Positions 17,076-30,100 of a stretch of 64,000 nt of DNA are shown here, one piece after another. How positions within the stretch are numbered: position 1 is the first letter of the stretch; each line of letters starts with the position of its first letter. Under the pieces are notes generated by a model. The model was not told where the DNA came from, did no database searches, and was given only the letters and a program-made list of their open reading frames with translations. The DNA comes from an uncultured Eubacteriales bacterium (GTDB lineage Bacteria > Bacillota > Clostridia > Christensenellales > UBA1242), in NCBI GenBank assembly GCA_949001935.1, contig CARJLX010000002.1, positions 62,001 to 126,000 on the forward strand, written 5' to 3'. A program made the position numbers and the translations under genes.

Positions 17076-17104
17076 ATTATATCATATAAATTTATTTTTG
17101 TCAA
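17076..17104 (-). promoter_or_regulatory. promoter of the DUF1858 gene
   Basis: On the minus strand, TTGACA (17099-17104), 17-nt spacer, TATAAT (17076-17081): a full consensus promoter. Confidence 0.75.
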
Positions 17105-17210
17105 TTTTAAATTCTGCGCTTATTTATTTTTATATAAATTTAATTTTGCAAATTTTGTCTAATTTTAGACTTTGTAAATATTAGGAGATGTGTTTGAATA
17201 AGTTTAAAAT

Positions 17211-17951
17211 ATGAAAAATATAAAAATTAGTGAATTGATTGCAAAAGATGTTATTGCTATAGATAATGGGGAAAATGTTGGCTACATTTTAAATGTTTGT
17301 TTTGAAACCTCTTTAACTAAGTTGAAGGGGTTTGTTGTGGCAGATGAAGAAAGTGAACGAGAAAATTATTTATCAAAAAAAGATATAAAAATTCTTGGAG
17401 AGGATTGCGTTTTTATTGATGATATTTTTAGGCTAGAATTAAATTATTCAGGGGAGGCAAATAATCCAATTGGTAAAAAAGTTTACAGCTATAAAGGTGA
17501 ATTTTTAGGTGTTGTAAAAGATGTTGTTTGTGAAGGGGTTAATCCTTCTCAAATAATCACATCTGTATGCATGCTTCCAATTAATAAAATATATTCGACT
17601 GGAGTGGACTGTTTATTTTTTAGTGAAAAAAAGAAGCGTAAAAAAAGGGAGAATTTATTTAATTTTACAAGTGATAATTTATTGCCAAAAGTTGAAGCCC
17701 AAAGTTTTGAGATAGGTAAAAAAGATAATTTCTCTAATTTTCAAATAAAAAGCAATAAAAATAATATAGTAATAAATCCATCTAAATTGACTTTAGCTCC
17801 AAGTACTCTTTTAAATAAAACCGCAACTTGTGATATTTATGGGATGAATAATGAGATTATAATTAAAGAGGGACAGGTAATAAATCAGGGAAAAATAGAT
17901 AAAGCTAAAAAGCATGGAAAAATTAATTTATTAATTTTAAATTCAAAATAA
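17211..17951 (+). CDS. PRC-barrel domain protein
   Basis: This 246-residue protein starts with ISELIAKDVIAIDNGENVGY, which fits a PRC-barrel (a small beta-barrel found in photosynthetic reaction-centre H subunits and ribosome-maturation proteins). A second related unit follows at about 85-130 (NNPIGKKVYSYKGEFLGVV). A basic KKKRKKREN linker and a C-terminal segment (IYGMNNEIIIKEGQVINQGK) follow. The last part resembles the entry to a barrel-sandwich or forkhead-type module, but I cannot name it. Such proteins often sit at the membrane or on RNA-processing complexes; no partner is indicated here. No ribosome site is close to the ATG (GGAG is about 26 nt away), so the exact start is less sure. 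TAA in the same frame just upstream excludes longer forms. Confidence 0.7.
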   Translation: MKNIKISELIAKDVIAIDNGENVGYILNVCFETSLTKLKGFVVADEESERENYLSKKDIKILGEDCVFIDDIFRLELNYSGEANNPIGKKVYSYKGEFLGVVKDVVCEGVNPSQIITSVCMLPINKIYSTGVDCLFFSEKKKRKKRENLFNFTSDNLLPKVEAQSFEIGKKDNFSNFQIKSNKNNIVINPSKLTLAPSTLLNKTATCDIYGMNNEIIIKEGQVINQGKIDKAKKHGKINLLILNSK

Positions 17952-17987
17952 AAAATTTAAAAATAATAATTAAATAAAAATCAGCAG

Positions 17988-18026
17988 AAAATCAATAAAA
18001 AAGTTTAATTTTTATTGATTTTTTTA
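17988..18026 (+). terminator. terminator after the PRC-barrel gene
   Basis: AAAATCAATAAAAA pairs with TTTTTATTGATTTT and is followed by more Ts. Confidence 0.75.
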
Positions 18027-18327
18027 TTAATTATTTAAAATAAATAATATTTTAATAAATATTTATTCTTTTTATTTTTAATAAAATACTAATTATTTAT
18101 TTCGCTTTTATTAAAAGAAATTAAAAAAACAATTTATTTTTATTTATTGATATTTTTTTATTAATTAAATAAATTAAATTTTTATATTTTGTTATTTATT
18201 ATATATATTAAAAAATATTTATTTATTTACTAAATCGTTTGTATTTTTATGGGCTTTTGTTGTATCATAATAATGTATTTATTTGCATCATTGTTTGACT
18301 TTTAAATTAAAACGAGGTAGATGAAAA
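18027..18327. other. extremely AT-rich intergenic stretch upstream of the VirB4-like gene
   Basis: The first 200 bases are almost only A and T, with many TTTATTTA-like units. The 60 bases before the gene hold a possible promoter, TTGTAT (18239-18244), 18-nt spacer, TATCAT (18263-18268). Bent DNA or an upstream A-tract element for the VirB4-like gene is plausible; I see no gene. Confidence 0.5.
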
Positions 18328-20979
18328 GTGGTTAGAGTTATTCCTAGAAGAACTAAAGTTAAACTTGAATTTGTTAAGGGTGTGACTGGTCTTGACCTAA
18401 TTATTGGTGTTGTTGAAGCCGCTATTTTAGGTGTGCTTATTGGTGCAAACTTCCCAGGACATTATTGGATTGCAATTGCGTGGGGGATTTTTGCAATCTC
18501 TATGTTTTTCAAAGTTTCTGACAGCGAAAGATTTTATGTGACTATTTCCTATCTGGCTCGCTTCTCTATGCAGAAAAAGAAATATCAAAAAGATCCTGCC
18601 AAGGGAAAACCTAACATGCAAAATATTATTCCTTTTGAGGGAATACATCAAGATAGATTTATTTCTTATGGCGACTACTATGGTGCTGTTTTGGAAGTTA
18701 AACCAATTTTATTTGGACTTTTGAATGACTTTAACCAAGATAATGTTATTGAATCTTTTGCTAATGCTCTTCGTAGACTTGACGGAGGTCAAACTTGTGA
18801 AATAGTAAAAATCAACAAAGCGATGGTGCTTGATAATTTTACATACAACGAAAACAAAAAATACGATCGACTTTTAGATATGATGTATGAAGGTCAAATG
18901 AGCCAGGGAGAGGTTGACTCACGAGCTCCGATTTTTGAAGAGCGTGTTTCCTTTCTCGAAGATAAAAATAGAAAAAATAAAATTTATAAAGACTTTTTCT
19001 ATTTTTGTGTTTTTGATAAAGATATCGAAGCTCTTGAAAATAGTATTAATGGTGTAGCAAGTTCTCTTGCAACTGCACTCGTTCCAGTGACAACCAAAAG
19101 ATTGTATGGGCAAGAACTTGCTGTTTTCCTTAGAGCAAACTACAATCGTGAATTTGATGAGCGTGAGCTTGAAGGTATTACTTTCAGTGAATATAAAAAT
19201 TGGGCTACTCCAAATAAAATTAAATTCAAGTCGGCTAAGTATGATATTGATGGACGAAATTATCGTACCTTTGCTATTAAGGAATATCCTCTTCAAGTTG
19301 GCAATGCATGGGGTGCTTCCTTCTTCCTTCTTGATAGAACCAAAGTTGTTATGAAATTTAAGCTTGCTCAAAAGTATGAGTCTGAAAAGAAGATTGATAA
19401 AGCCATAATGGATATGGAGAATAAACTTTATAAGACTGGTAAAAGTTCAACACAGATTGAACTTCAAACTCATATTGAAACTTTGAGAAACTTGCTTGTA
19501 GATCTTAAAAATAACAACCAACAACTTTATGATGTTAATACTTTTATCACTTGTGAAGATTCTGCAAGAAAGGATATTAAAGCAATCTTAAAACAAAATG
19601 GTTTTAAGTATAGCGAAATGTTTGCTCGTCAAATTGATGCATTCATTAGTACTGGTATTTCTCAGAGAGATTACATCAAAGAGTATAATACAGGAATCCC
19701 AACTTCATCTCTTGCTGGCGTATTCCCATTTGTTTCAAGTGAACTTCAAGATGAAAATGGTTTCTATATTGGTGACAACGAATACCCAGTTTTTGTAGAT
19801 TTCTTCAAGCGTGATGCTCAAAGAATTAACTCTAACATGATGGTTATTGGAAAGTCAGGTTCTGGTAAGTCATTTGCAACAAGTATGCTTCTAGCCAACT
19901 TTGCTGCGGATAATACTAAAGTTTTTATTCTCGACCCAGAAAACGAATATGCTAAACTGACTTATAATCTTAAAGGTAAAATGATTGATGTAGGTTCTTC
20001 TCTTCAAGGTATTATCAATCCATTCCATGTTATTCGAGCTCTTGATAAAGATGATGGTGATGATAACAAAAAGAAATATTTTGATGTTGCAAAGAAAGAC
20101 GATTCTCTAAATCAGCACTTGCAATTCTTGGAACAATTCTTTAGAACTGTGCTTGAAGGAATCCCATCTGATGCATTCGAGGTTTTAAACTCACTAGTTC
20201 TTGACCTTTACAATAATTTCAAAATTACCGAAGATACCGACCTTTCAAAGTTAAAACCAACAGACTATCCAACGTTTGATGACCTTTATAAAATTTTAAC
20301 AGACAAACTTAAGTCTGCAAAAGATGAATTCCTTTTGAATAATCTTCGTATTGTTGAAGCATATATTCGTAAGTTTGCTAAGGGTGGCCGAAACTCTTAT
20401 CTTTGGAATGGGCCAACTTCGATTGAAACAAATGAAAACTTTGTAAACTTCAACTTTCAGTCACTTATTGCAGGAAATAATCCTACAATTACAAACGCTC
20501 AAATGCTTTTGATATTTAGATATCTTGAAAATGAAATCATCAACAATAAGGATTATAATACTCTTCATAAAACAAATAGAAAGATTATTGTTGCGGTTGA
20601 TGAAGCACATACCTTTATTAACCCAAAATACCCAATCGCTTTGAACTTTATGGCTGCAATGGCTAAGCGTATTCGTAAGTATGGCGGTATGCTTGCGGTT
20701 ATTACACAAAATATTAACGACTTCGTTGGTTCAGATGAAATTAAGCGTCAATCTACAGCGGTTATCAATGCATGTCAGTATTCACTTATTTTCTCGTTGT
20801 CACCAAATGACGTTAACGACTTGATTGAGTTATATAAGAATTCGGGTGGTATCAATGCCGAAGAGCAGAATGCGATTGTGACCGCTTCTGTTGGTCAGGC
20901 GTTCGTTATAACAGCACCAACAGCGAGAACAATGGTGCAAATACACCCACTTGATTATGTAGTTTCTATATTCAAATAG
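18328..20979 (+). CDS. orphan VirB4/TraE-type AAA+ ATPase with N-terminal membrane segments
   Basis: The 883-residue protein starts with a basic tail and two hydrophobic helices (about 22-62), a PrgI-like N-terminus often fused or paired with VirB4 in Gram-positive conjugation systems. The VirB4 N-domain follows. The ATPase has Walker A VIGKSGSGKSFAT at about 506-518, a DPENEY segment just after, Walker B IIVAVDEAHTF at about 752-762, and ITQNINDF as sensor motif. VirB4 proteins power type IV secretion pilus assembly and substrate transfer at the membrane. No coupling protein, VirB6, VirB8, lysozyme-like or relaxase gene is nearby, so this is not an obvious conjugative element. The GTG start at 18328 has GAGG 10 nt upstream. 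It lies 146 nt before the giant lipoprotein gene with no terminator between them, so the two may be cotranscribed. Confidence 0.85.
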   Translation: MVRVIPRRTKVKLEFVKGVTGLDLIIGVVEAAILGVLIGANFPGHYWIAIAWGIFAISMFFKVSDSERFYVTISYLARFSMQKKKYQKDPAKGKPNMQNIIPFEGIHQDRFISYGDYYGAVLEVKPILFGLLNDFNQDNVIESFANALRRLDGGQTCEIVKINKAMVLDNFTYNENKKYDRLLDMMYEGQMSQGEVDSRAPIFEERVSFLEDKNRKNKIYKDFFYFCVFDKDIEALENSINGVASSLATALVPVTTKRLYGQELAVFLRANYNREFDERELEGITFSEYKNWATPNKIKFKSAKYDIDGRNYRTFAIKEYPLQVGNAWGASFFLLDRTKVVMKFKLAQKYESEKKIDKAIMDMENKLYKTGKSSTQIELQTHIETLRNLLVDLKNNNQQLYDVNTFITCEDSARKDIKAILKQNGFKYSEMFARQIDAFISTGISQRDYIKEYNTGIPTSSLAGVFPFVSSELQDENGFYIGDNEYPVFVDFFKRDAQRINSNMMVIGKSGSGKSFATSMLLANFAADNTKVFILDPENEYAKLTYNLKGKMIDVGSSLQGIINPFHVIRALDKDDGDDNKKKYFDVAKKDDSLNQHLQFLEQFFRTVLEGIPSDAFEVLNSLVLDLYNNFKITEDTDLSKLKPTDYPTFDDLYKILTDKLKSAKDEFLLNNLRIVEAYIRKFAKGGRNSYLWNGPTSIETNENFVNFNFQSLIAGNNPTITNAQMLLIFRYLENEIINNKDYNTLHKTNRKIIVAVDEAHTFINPKYPIALNFMAAMAKRIRKYGGMLAVITQNINDFVGSDEIKRQSTAVINACQYSLIFSLSPNDVNDLIELYKNSGGINAEEQNAIVTASVGQAFVITAPTARTMVQIHPLDYVVSIFK

Positions 20980-21065
20980 AAAAACATCGAAAAGTTTTTG
21001 CTTGCGTTTGAGAAAGAATAAAAATAATTTTCTTTTCACGCTAGTAAAAAGAAAAATTAGTTTTC

Positions 21066-21100
21066 TTGTCTTTCTTTTCTTTTAAAGAAAAGAAAGACAA
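21066..21100 (+). promoter_or_regulatory. strong leader hairpin before the giant lipoprotein gene
   Basis: A 16-bp perfect inverted repeat (21066-21081 with 21085-21100), with purines in the 3' arm and pyrimidines in the 5' arm, lies 26 nt before the ATG. It is not followed by Ts, so it is not a terminator. It may act as an mRNA-end stabiliser or translational control element. An imperfect hairpin precedes it at about 21006-21045. Confidence 0.6.
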
Positions 21101-21125
21101 ACTCAAAAATAAAAAGGAGATTTGT

Positions 21126-24100
21126 ATGAGTAAACTCAAAAAACTTGGTTTAATGATTTGCAGTTTTATACTTGTGCTTACAGGTTTTCTTTTTGTTGGC
21201 TGTACAAAAACAGATTACTCAAAAATTACATTAACTGCAAGGGTTGGCAATGAAAATGTAAATAGCATTACGCTTGATAAGGGAGATGATATTGCGATTA
21301 CATTTACTATCAACAATTATTTTGATGGCATGAATGGTGAACTTGAAGTTAGTGCAATATTTGATACAACTGATTGTTTTACATATCAAGTTTCTCATAA
21401 TGGTAGAGAATCCACAACAGTCATTGTTTCAGGAACAATGGGTGGGCGAGCTCATCTTTATGCAACTACTAAAGAGGGCGGGAAAACCTGTGATGTTGAG
21501 ATTATAGTAAATGAATACTCAACTATTTTATCTAATAATGATAATAATTTATATATAACTGAAAATACATCTCTTACTCCAAGCAGTAAGGATTTTGTGT
21601 TTAATAGTTCTTCCACAAAACGCGACTTAGATTTCTATTTTTATGGTATTAATTCAAGTGAAGATGTAGATTTGACCCTTAATATGATTACAAATAATGA
21701 AACTCGTGAGTATATGCGTAAATTTATTAAGGTTTCACTAATTTCACAAAGCGGAAGAAATTATCTTTTGTTTGAGGATGAGGAAGCAAATCTTTATTCT
21801 ATTCAAGACACTTTAACAAATGATCCACATGTTAATATTCCTTTGCCTTTTGTTCCGGCAACAAAAAATGGAGATGAATTTACTTTTGGTGGTTCTGGAG
21901 CTAAGGCTGTTAATCTTGGAGATAGATTTACATTCTTTGCTGTATACAAAGATAACTTAGGTAATGAATTTTTTGTAGTTCGTGATTTCAATGTCTTGAA
22001 AGATTTGCAAGGTGACCAAATTTCATATAGTTATAAATTTGATAGTAATAATCCTGAAACAAGAGTTTATCAAGATACAGGCTTGGTTTTAATTCCAAAT
22101 AAAGAAGATAGGACTGGAAATCTTAGTACAGACTACAAAAAGTTAACACTTGAAATTCAACTTCCTACAGATACTAATCTTGTTGATATGAATTATACTA
22201 TTCCAGAATATAATGGTGTTCAACTTGTAAATATAGTTAAAAACCCAAGTTTTATTGAAAGCGGGAAGACGATTTATTCTTTAACTCTTACAAGCACTTC
22301 TACTACTTCAGTCACACCAGAAGATTTGACTTTTGATATAGATTTCTTTTACAAAGGCTATAGTGATATAAAAGACACAAGCGTTAATTATAAATTACAA
22401 ATTCCTCTTAAAATAATATATGAACCAGAAACAATGTCAGTAAATGGAGATGCTATCGGCTCAACTAAATATACTTTTTATAACAATTATGCGGCAACAA
22501 ATGTTGGTTGGCAGGAGTTTAATATAGAGTATGCTCCTAACGATGGGGCATTTAATGCACTTGAAATTGAATTTAATCCAAGTCAAGTTATCATGATGTA
22601 TCGCGGTGTGCAAAATAGAACTGGGCATGCGGTTTTAGATAATCTTAATGCTCCAATATATTTTAAAGGTGTTGATGGAGCTAGAGAAATCGAGGATGGG
22701 ATTATTAGTTTGCATCTTAAATATTTGATCTTAGAGGAAGGTCAAATTGATTATGTAATTCCTTACTCTATTATCACTGGCGCAAGCAGAATTTCCTTTG
22801 CTGAAGATGATCATGCAACTTACGGAATATATGTTGGGCAGGGCGATAATGCAGTTTATAATCAAGGACTTTTTGCAGATGCTTATTTTCAAAGAATAAC
22901 CTTCCAACATATAGGAGAGGAAGATGTTGTTGAATTAAGAGCTAATGGCAATGCTATTAAAGTTGATGAAAAATATTATCTTTCTTTTGATATTTTTGGC
23001 AAGGCGTTGGGCATGGGAAGATACAATATAACTCTTGATAATGGTACAAGCATTACAGCTGTGTTCAGGGTTATTGAAACTTTAGATAGTATTTCAGCTG
23101 TTGTTCAGAGTGATAATGGCAGTGTTTCACTCAATGAAAGTAGGGAAGATTCAACCTTATTATATATAAGGAATAAAGATAATGTTACTTTTGGTGAAGA
23201 AGCAATTGTTTATTTAAATGCAAATGGTAAGCAGAATTCCAATGCTATTGTTAATTATAATTTAACTAGAACTGGAAATGGTTTTAGTTCTAATGAAAGA
23301 TTGTCGGGGAATATTACAACCACTATCAGGACAAACGATATTGGAAATGGAGCAGTGGAGTATTCAATCGAGGGCTATAATGTTGAGAATTTTAAACGAA
23401 ATAGTCAAACATTAAAGTACACAATAACAGTAGTTTCTTATAATTTAATTGAAGGGCTTGACGTTATCAAAATCCATGATGGAAATGGTGAATATGCTGA
23501 TAAAGTTAGTGCTGGTAATGTGACAGTTTACTATGGCACAAACAACACAAGCAAAAAAACTGCAACCTTAGAGGTTCAACCTAAAAAATCTGGTTTCTTA
23601 TTCTATAATCCTAGAAGTGGTGAGTTTGAAAAAACTAATTTTGATAAGAAGTTTGTTTCATGGACGGCAAATGCTACTATTAGACAAGATGGAAAGATTG
23701 TTGAAAGTATGACCTTTATTCAAGGTGGAAATAACAGATACACTATTGATGGAATAGGTATATTTAATACTGATACCTTTACTTTTGAAGCTTTTAACTA
23801 TGAAATTTTAACAGAATTAACTGCAACCATTAGACAATTTGATAGAACTTATTCATTTACAATTTCAATTCGTTCTATTCCATACAATGATGTGACAATG
23901 TTGTCACTTCAAGATTATGAACAAAATAGAGAAATAACATTCTCGGCAAGTGAAACAACTAAATCGCTTGTGCTTTACACAACGCCAAGAAATGCTACTG
24001 ATCCTGTAATTGATTTTGTTTATTCTGGAACGCCAATGTTTGGTAGCGACATAAATGACAAAAAGAATTTTGGAGTTCAGTGCCAGCCTATTGGAAGAGG

Positions 24101-27100
24101 GAGCGGAACATTCTTGATAACTCTTTCTTTATCACAAGATTTCATTAATTCTGAAGAAGCAGGACAGGATAAAGAACTTTCAGGGCAAATTATTTTTGCT
24201 TCTGCCGATTGGATTGCTGGGAATAATGTGCTTTCTCAATACGAAGGCGTTAGTATCCCAATCAAAGTTTATTTTGCAAATGGAACAGAATCAGCTAGAT
24301 ATAATTTGTCAACACCAAAAGATGTTTTGGCAATCAAAGATAGACCAGATGCACATTATAAAATTTCAACCACTATTGACATGACAAATTCTGGATTGAA
24401 AAATTTAGGAGATTTTTCTGGTTCAATTATTGGCACAACCGAGCAAGCACAGATAATTGGCATTAACATAGCTGAAGGTGATAATTCTAATAATTTTGGT
24501 TTATTCTCTAGTATTGAACCTAATGCAGTTATAAATGGGGTTAAGTTTAAGGGGCATTTTAATATTACAATCCCTAACATTAATTCTACCTTTAATATAG
24601 GTTTGATTGCAGGGAGAAACTCTGGGACACTTATAAATGTTGGAGTGGAATTAAATTCAGATAGTAAGATAACTATTTCTTCTAGTATTTTAGGAGATGA
24701 ACAGCCAAGAACGATTTATGTTGGCGGTGTTGTGGGGCATAATACAGGCATAATTAAGCAAGATTATAGCCAATATTCAAATGAAGGAAGCAATGTTTAT
24801 AACCAAACTCCTAATATCTTGATGTTTAGTAGTGACTATAAACTTATCATAACTTCTTCAGCAAATAGAACAAACGCAAGTTTATATGTTGGCGGTGTGA
24901 CAGGTAGAAATTCACTGGCTCTTAACAATGACTTAGAAGAGGTTAAGGGGACAGGTAAAATTATAAAAATTGATAATCCTGATCTCAATTTATATGGCTA
25001 TTCTGATTATCTTGCTTATCTCAATATAGAAGTTTCTGGCAACAATAAAAACTATATTGGAATGATAGCTGGACAATCAACTGGTTTAATAAAGGGTTAT
25101 GCTAAATTAGATAATAATTCTGGTGAAGAAGTTTTAATTGATTATTCTTCTATAGAATCTGCTTATTATACCTATTCTGCAGGTCGTGGAATTGTTGTTG
25201 GTGGAAGTATTATAGATAGAAGTTTGGTTGACGAAATTAATCCTGACAACAACAATTTTATTCAGTATATTGGCGGTGTTGTAGGTGTTTTAGGAAAAAT
25301 ATTACAAAATAATGAACAATATTTATATAACTCTAATTTCTCTGGAATAACTTCGCGTGTTTCAGTGCTGGGCACTAAATATGTTGGTGCAATAACAGGT
25401 TATACTTATGCAGGCCTTGGAGATGAACTTCCACCAAATCTTGCAATGCAGGCTGTAGATAGTGGGGCAACTGGTTTTTATGCTTCAATGGTAGCAATTA
25501 TCAATAAATCACAGAACAATAATTATAGTGATTATCAAGTTGCTGGCAATGTTACTAAACTAATGGTTATCAACAAAATAGCCTTTGGTGGTTTTGCAGG
25601 AACTGCAATCGAAACAATGAAAGATGGCGACAATGTATTTAGTTATGTTAATAGAACTAAATCTCCTAGTTTTGACGCTAATTTAGATAATACTTTATAT
25701 TATGGGGATTTTGTTGTTGCTAAGGCTTTGAATGGAGAATTGATTGCTGTTGGAGATGGTGATTATCTTTCAGTAGAATTCACTAAAAACAATCAAGCAA
25801 TGAGTGTTGGTGCAAATATTGATAATGGTTTTGCAAAGTTTAGCAAAAAGAATAAGGCGGGAGAGTTTGAAGAAGTAGATAATGTTTTCTACATGTATTA
25901 TTTCAGGTCGGCAGGCTTTGTTTATCAAGAAGGTGACGGTATAGATTTTGCAGATAGCCAAAACATTTTAAATGAAAAGTTAAACACTGTTGATACTGCA
26001 AGTAAATTATATCCACTTGCTTTAAGCAGGGGTATGATATTAAGATCTTTATCAACCGATATTTTAACTTTTGACCAAAGTGGAAAGATAGTTGTTAATA
26101 ATACTGGCCTTGCTAAAATTCAAATTTCAAGTATTCTTGATACCAATAATACATTATTCTTCTATATTTATGTTGTAGATTATTTCAATAGAGATATCAA
26201 TAAATCTATTATCTATCCTACTCCTTCAAGTTTCTCAACACCTATTGATGAATCTATTATTGAAATTAAAGGAGATAGTTCGCTTAATCTTTATGTTAGA
26301 CCAACAAATGATTGCGAAATGCAATTGAAGAATTTGCCTGGTAATACAAAAGATAGTGAAAACAAACTTTTAATTCAAAATGGAATTATATTAGGTGGAA
26401 TTAATGTTAGATTGAATAGCAATGATATTATTTCGGCAAATTTGAAGGTTTATAAGATAGATAAAACCCTATCAGAAGAGGCTGAAGGATATAAAAAATG
26501 TGTTTACAATTCTAATGGGGAAATTGATGTTGAATATCCAGAAGTTGATGTTCAAATAATTGGTCAAACAATCACATTTAATCATAATGATAGAACTGAG
26601 GAATATTTTGTTAATCGTCAAAATAGTGATGGTACTTTTATTTCAACACAATATAAGTATATAGTAGAAATTTCACCTATGCTTAATGTTGATGTTGAGG
26701 GTGAAAATTATATTTGTGATGTAAACAAAAAACTTGATAAAATAGAACTTCGTTATTTGAAGGGGGCTGAAAAACTTGATCTTTCTTATACTTCAAGAAC
26801 CCTTATTACTTCCAAGGAATTCAATGATGAAATTGTTATAACGACAACGCGTGAGGATGAAGTTACGCCTTATTATGTTATAAACCGTGGTGGCAGAGCT
26901 TATTGGAGTACTTATAATGAAGTGACTCCTCTTATCAAAGATGAGTTGTTTAAAGTGACTTTTGGGAATCGTAGAAAAATCAGTTACAATTCTTCAACTG
27001 GGCGTTATGTGTATGCTTTCCCTGTGACAGTTAGGTTTAATCTTGAAAGCGAAGCATATAAAAAGCGTTATGACAACGATATTTATGGCGAATATAGTAT

Positions 27101-30100
27101 TGATTTTTATGCTAGCACTGACCCTACAAAATATAAGTCGATGACTATTACTTTAGAGCAAGCAAATGTTGAAAAAATTTCTATTGATAATTACTCAGAT
27201 ATTAATACTGCAAGTGATTTCTCTTCAACTTCAAAAATAGGTGTGCCAGGTAAAAATGGGCTTCTTGCTATTACATTAACACCTCAAGATTGTGATTATA
27301 AATATATTACAATTGAAAATGATGAAAGCAATTATTTAGCAGGCAATGGCGTGGCTATCTTCTCTCTTGTTTCTCGTCCAAGCACTGGGGCTTTTGAATT
27401 TAAAGAAACACCTATAACTGGAACTGTGACTGCAAGAGGTGTTAGATATAGCCTTGAAGATATCTTAAAAGCATACAAGACTGGCGATTATAAAGATGAT
27501 AATGATGATTCAATCAAACCATATAACGGAATGCTTTATATTCGTTATAATATTGGCACAAGTGGTGTATCTTCAACAGGAAAGAGTATTTTTAATATTA
27601 TAGTTTCTAATGGAAATGAAAATTTTGTTGAACCTATTTCACTTGATTTGAAAATGGAGTTTAAAGCGAATGTAGATCTTGTTGGCAAACAGGCAATTAT
27701 AGAAGATAATATGACAACTCATGCAATTTATCAAGTTGCAAGAGGACTTAGATATGAACTTTCGCTTGATGACATTTGGGGCTTTAGCAAGGAAAATGTT
27801 GAATTATCACTTGATAATGACCAATATGCTTCAATTATAGAAGAGAGTGGAAGATATTATCTTCAAATAACAAGTGAAGAGATAACTTATATTGGAAATT
27901 ACTTTGAGTTTAATATTAATGCAAGAGCTAGACAAAAAGATGGAGAGATTGAGCGTGATGTAACATCTCAAACGACTATTCGAATTAGTGAATTTGTAGT
28001 TAATTATAACAATGATATAGATAAAAATCAAGATATAGTTAGCGAAATGGATGAAGGTATTATTGATGTTCTTATCGGCAACAAGCAAACACTTGCTGTT
28101 GATTTGATTGAATTTATTGAATTTGATTCTGCAAATACATCAGTTAAAAGTAAAATTGATGCCTTCTTGGCAGATTTAACTATAAAGAGTGATTGGAAAC
28201 TTTATACAAATCTTGATGCTTTAGGTAGACCTACAATTGATGATGTTTCTTTTGCAAGTACTCCAAGCATAATTAATAGTGAATCTCAATTTGAAAATGC
28301 CTATGTTCGGGTTCGTGGTTTTGATGTTGTTCCAAAAACAACGCATAAGACAAGAAATCCATATTATATCTTCACATACTATGGAAGATTTACACTAGAA
28401 AATGGTGTTTATAAAGCTTTAAATACAGATTCAAGAACAGGACAAGAAGTTGAAACTAAATTTGTATTCAATGTATTCCAATCAAGTAGTGAAGAAAGCC
28501 CTATTCCAATTGATAATTATGAAGATTTTATTGGAATGCAAGCAGGATCAAATTATATTTTAATAGATGATATAATTATTCCAAATGCTAATTCTGGAAT
28601 TGTGTTTGAGCCAATTTCTAAAGAAATCGCATCACTTGATGGAAATAGTTATAAGATTATATTTGATGGGCGTTATAACTTTGGAAATAGCGACATAATG
28701 TCTTTGTTCCGTGAAGTGGGGGCAAATAGTATTCTTAAAAATATCACTATACAATTAACACGAGATGTAGTGTTCTCAACAGAATCAACTATGCCATTTA
28801 ATGCAAGTTTACTTGCGGGAAGCAACCTAGGGGTTATCACAAATTGCAACATTATAAGTGAGGATGAAAAAACAAAGGAGAAATTTTATTTTTCTGCAAC
28901 TAGCCCTAATTTAAATAATCAAAGTTATGTGACAGGTCTTGTTGTAAACAATTCAGGTTCTATCACAAATAGTCGTTCTGCAGTTAATATTGAAACTACT
29001 TATAATGCTTCTGGTTTTGTTGGAACAAACTCTGGCAAAATTTCAAGTTCATACTTTAAAGGTGGAGAGATTATAGTCAATACAGGAAGCAATCATGTTA
29101 TGGCAGGCTTCGTAGTATCAAATGCAGAGTCGGGCAGTATTATAACTTCGTATGTTTCTGGAGAACCAGATAGAGATTATGTTTACTCTCGTGACACAAT
29201 TAATATCTTGACTTCTAATTATGCGAAAGCAGGTTTTGTATTTAATAATGAAGGCTATATAAGCGACTGTTATACAAATATTAAAATTGAAGGCTCTTCA
29301 ACTATGGCTGGTTTTGTTCATAATAATGGTAATGGCGGAAGAATTGTAAATTGCTTCTCAACTAGTGTTTTGGTGGACAGAACTAATGTAAGTGGTGGAT
29401 TTGCTAAAAATAAATTTATTGAAGAGGACGGAAGTGAAGGAACATTTGAAAATTGCTTCTTCTTCAAAAATGATGCAAATGATTGGAATAATGGTGGATA
29501 TTCAAATATACTTATCAATGCTTCGCTTAGCACTGCAGAATTTGTTGGGGTTAAGGCATTAAATAGAGATGAATTTGCCTATGATGAGGGTAATCCTGAT
29601 AAATTTAATGAAAATTTTGGATCTTTTGCAGTCTATAATCTAAACAGTATTAACACAAATTCTGTTTGGTTCTATGCTAGAAAAGATACTTCTTATTCGG
29701 TTTATGATAATCAAGTCTTTAATTCTGGGCGTCTTGAACTTGTTTCAGCAAATGTTATAGCTTCAAGTAAACGCGACTGGGCGAAAGATAGAACAGTGAC
29801 TGAAAGTTCTGGTGATATTCATTATGAATATGATTATGATATTACTTATCCTGCTTTGGGTTCAAAAAATAATCCTTATATTATCAAGAATGCAAGTGAT
29901 TTTGAAAATTTAATTCAAGAGGGAACAACAACTTCAGGCTTCAATTATAAGCATTATAGAATTGTTGATGATTTGAATTACTCCGATATGGAAGATCCTT
30001 CACTTCTTTATCAAGTTTCTTTTGCTGGTGTGCTTGAAGGTAATGGTATGGATGTTCGAAATATTATCCTTGCCTCAGCAGATAAACTTGAAAATGCAGG

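Noticed and set aside
18328..20979. Integrative conjugative element
   Set aside because: Only a VirB4-like ATPase is present; relaxase, coupling protein, integrase and attachment repeats are not seen.
21066..21125. Longer start of the giant lipoprotein at 21066
   Set aside because: It lies in the leader hairpin, and would destroy the signal peptide and lipobox spacing.
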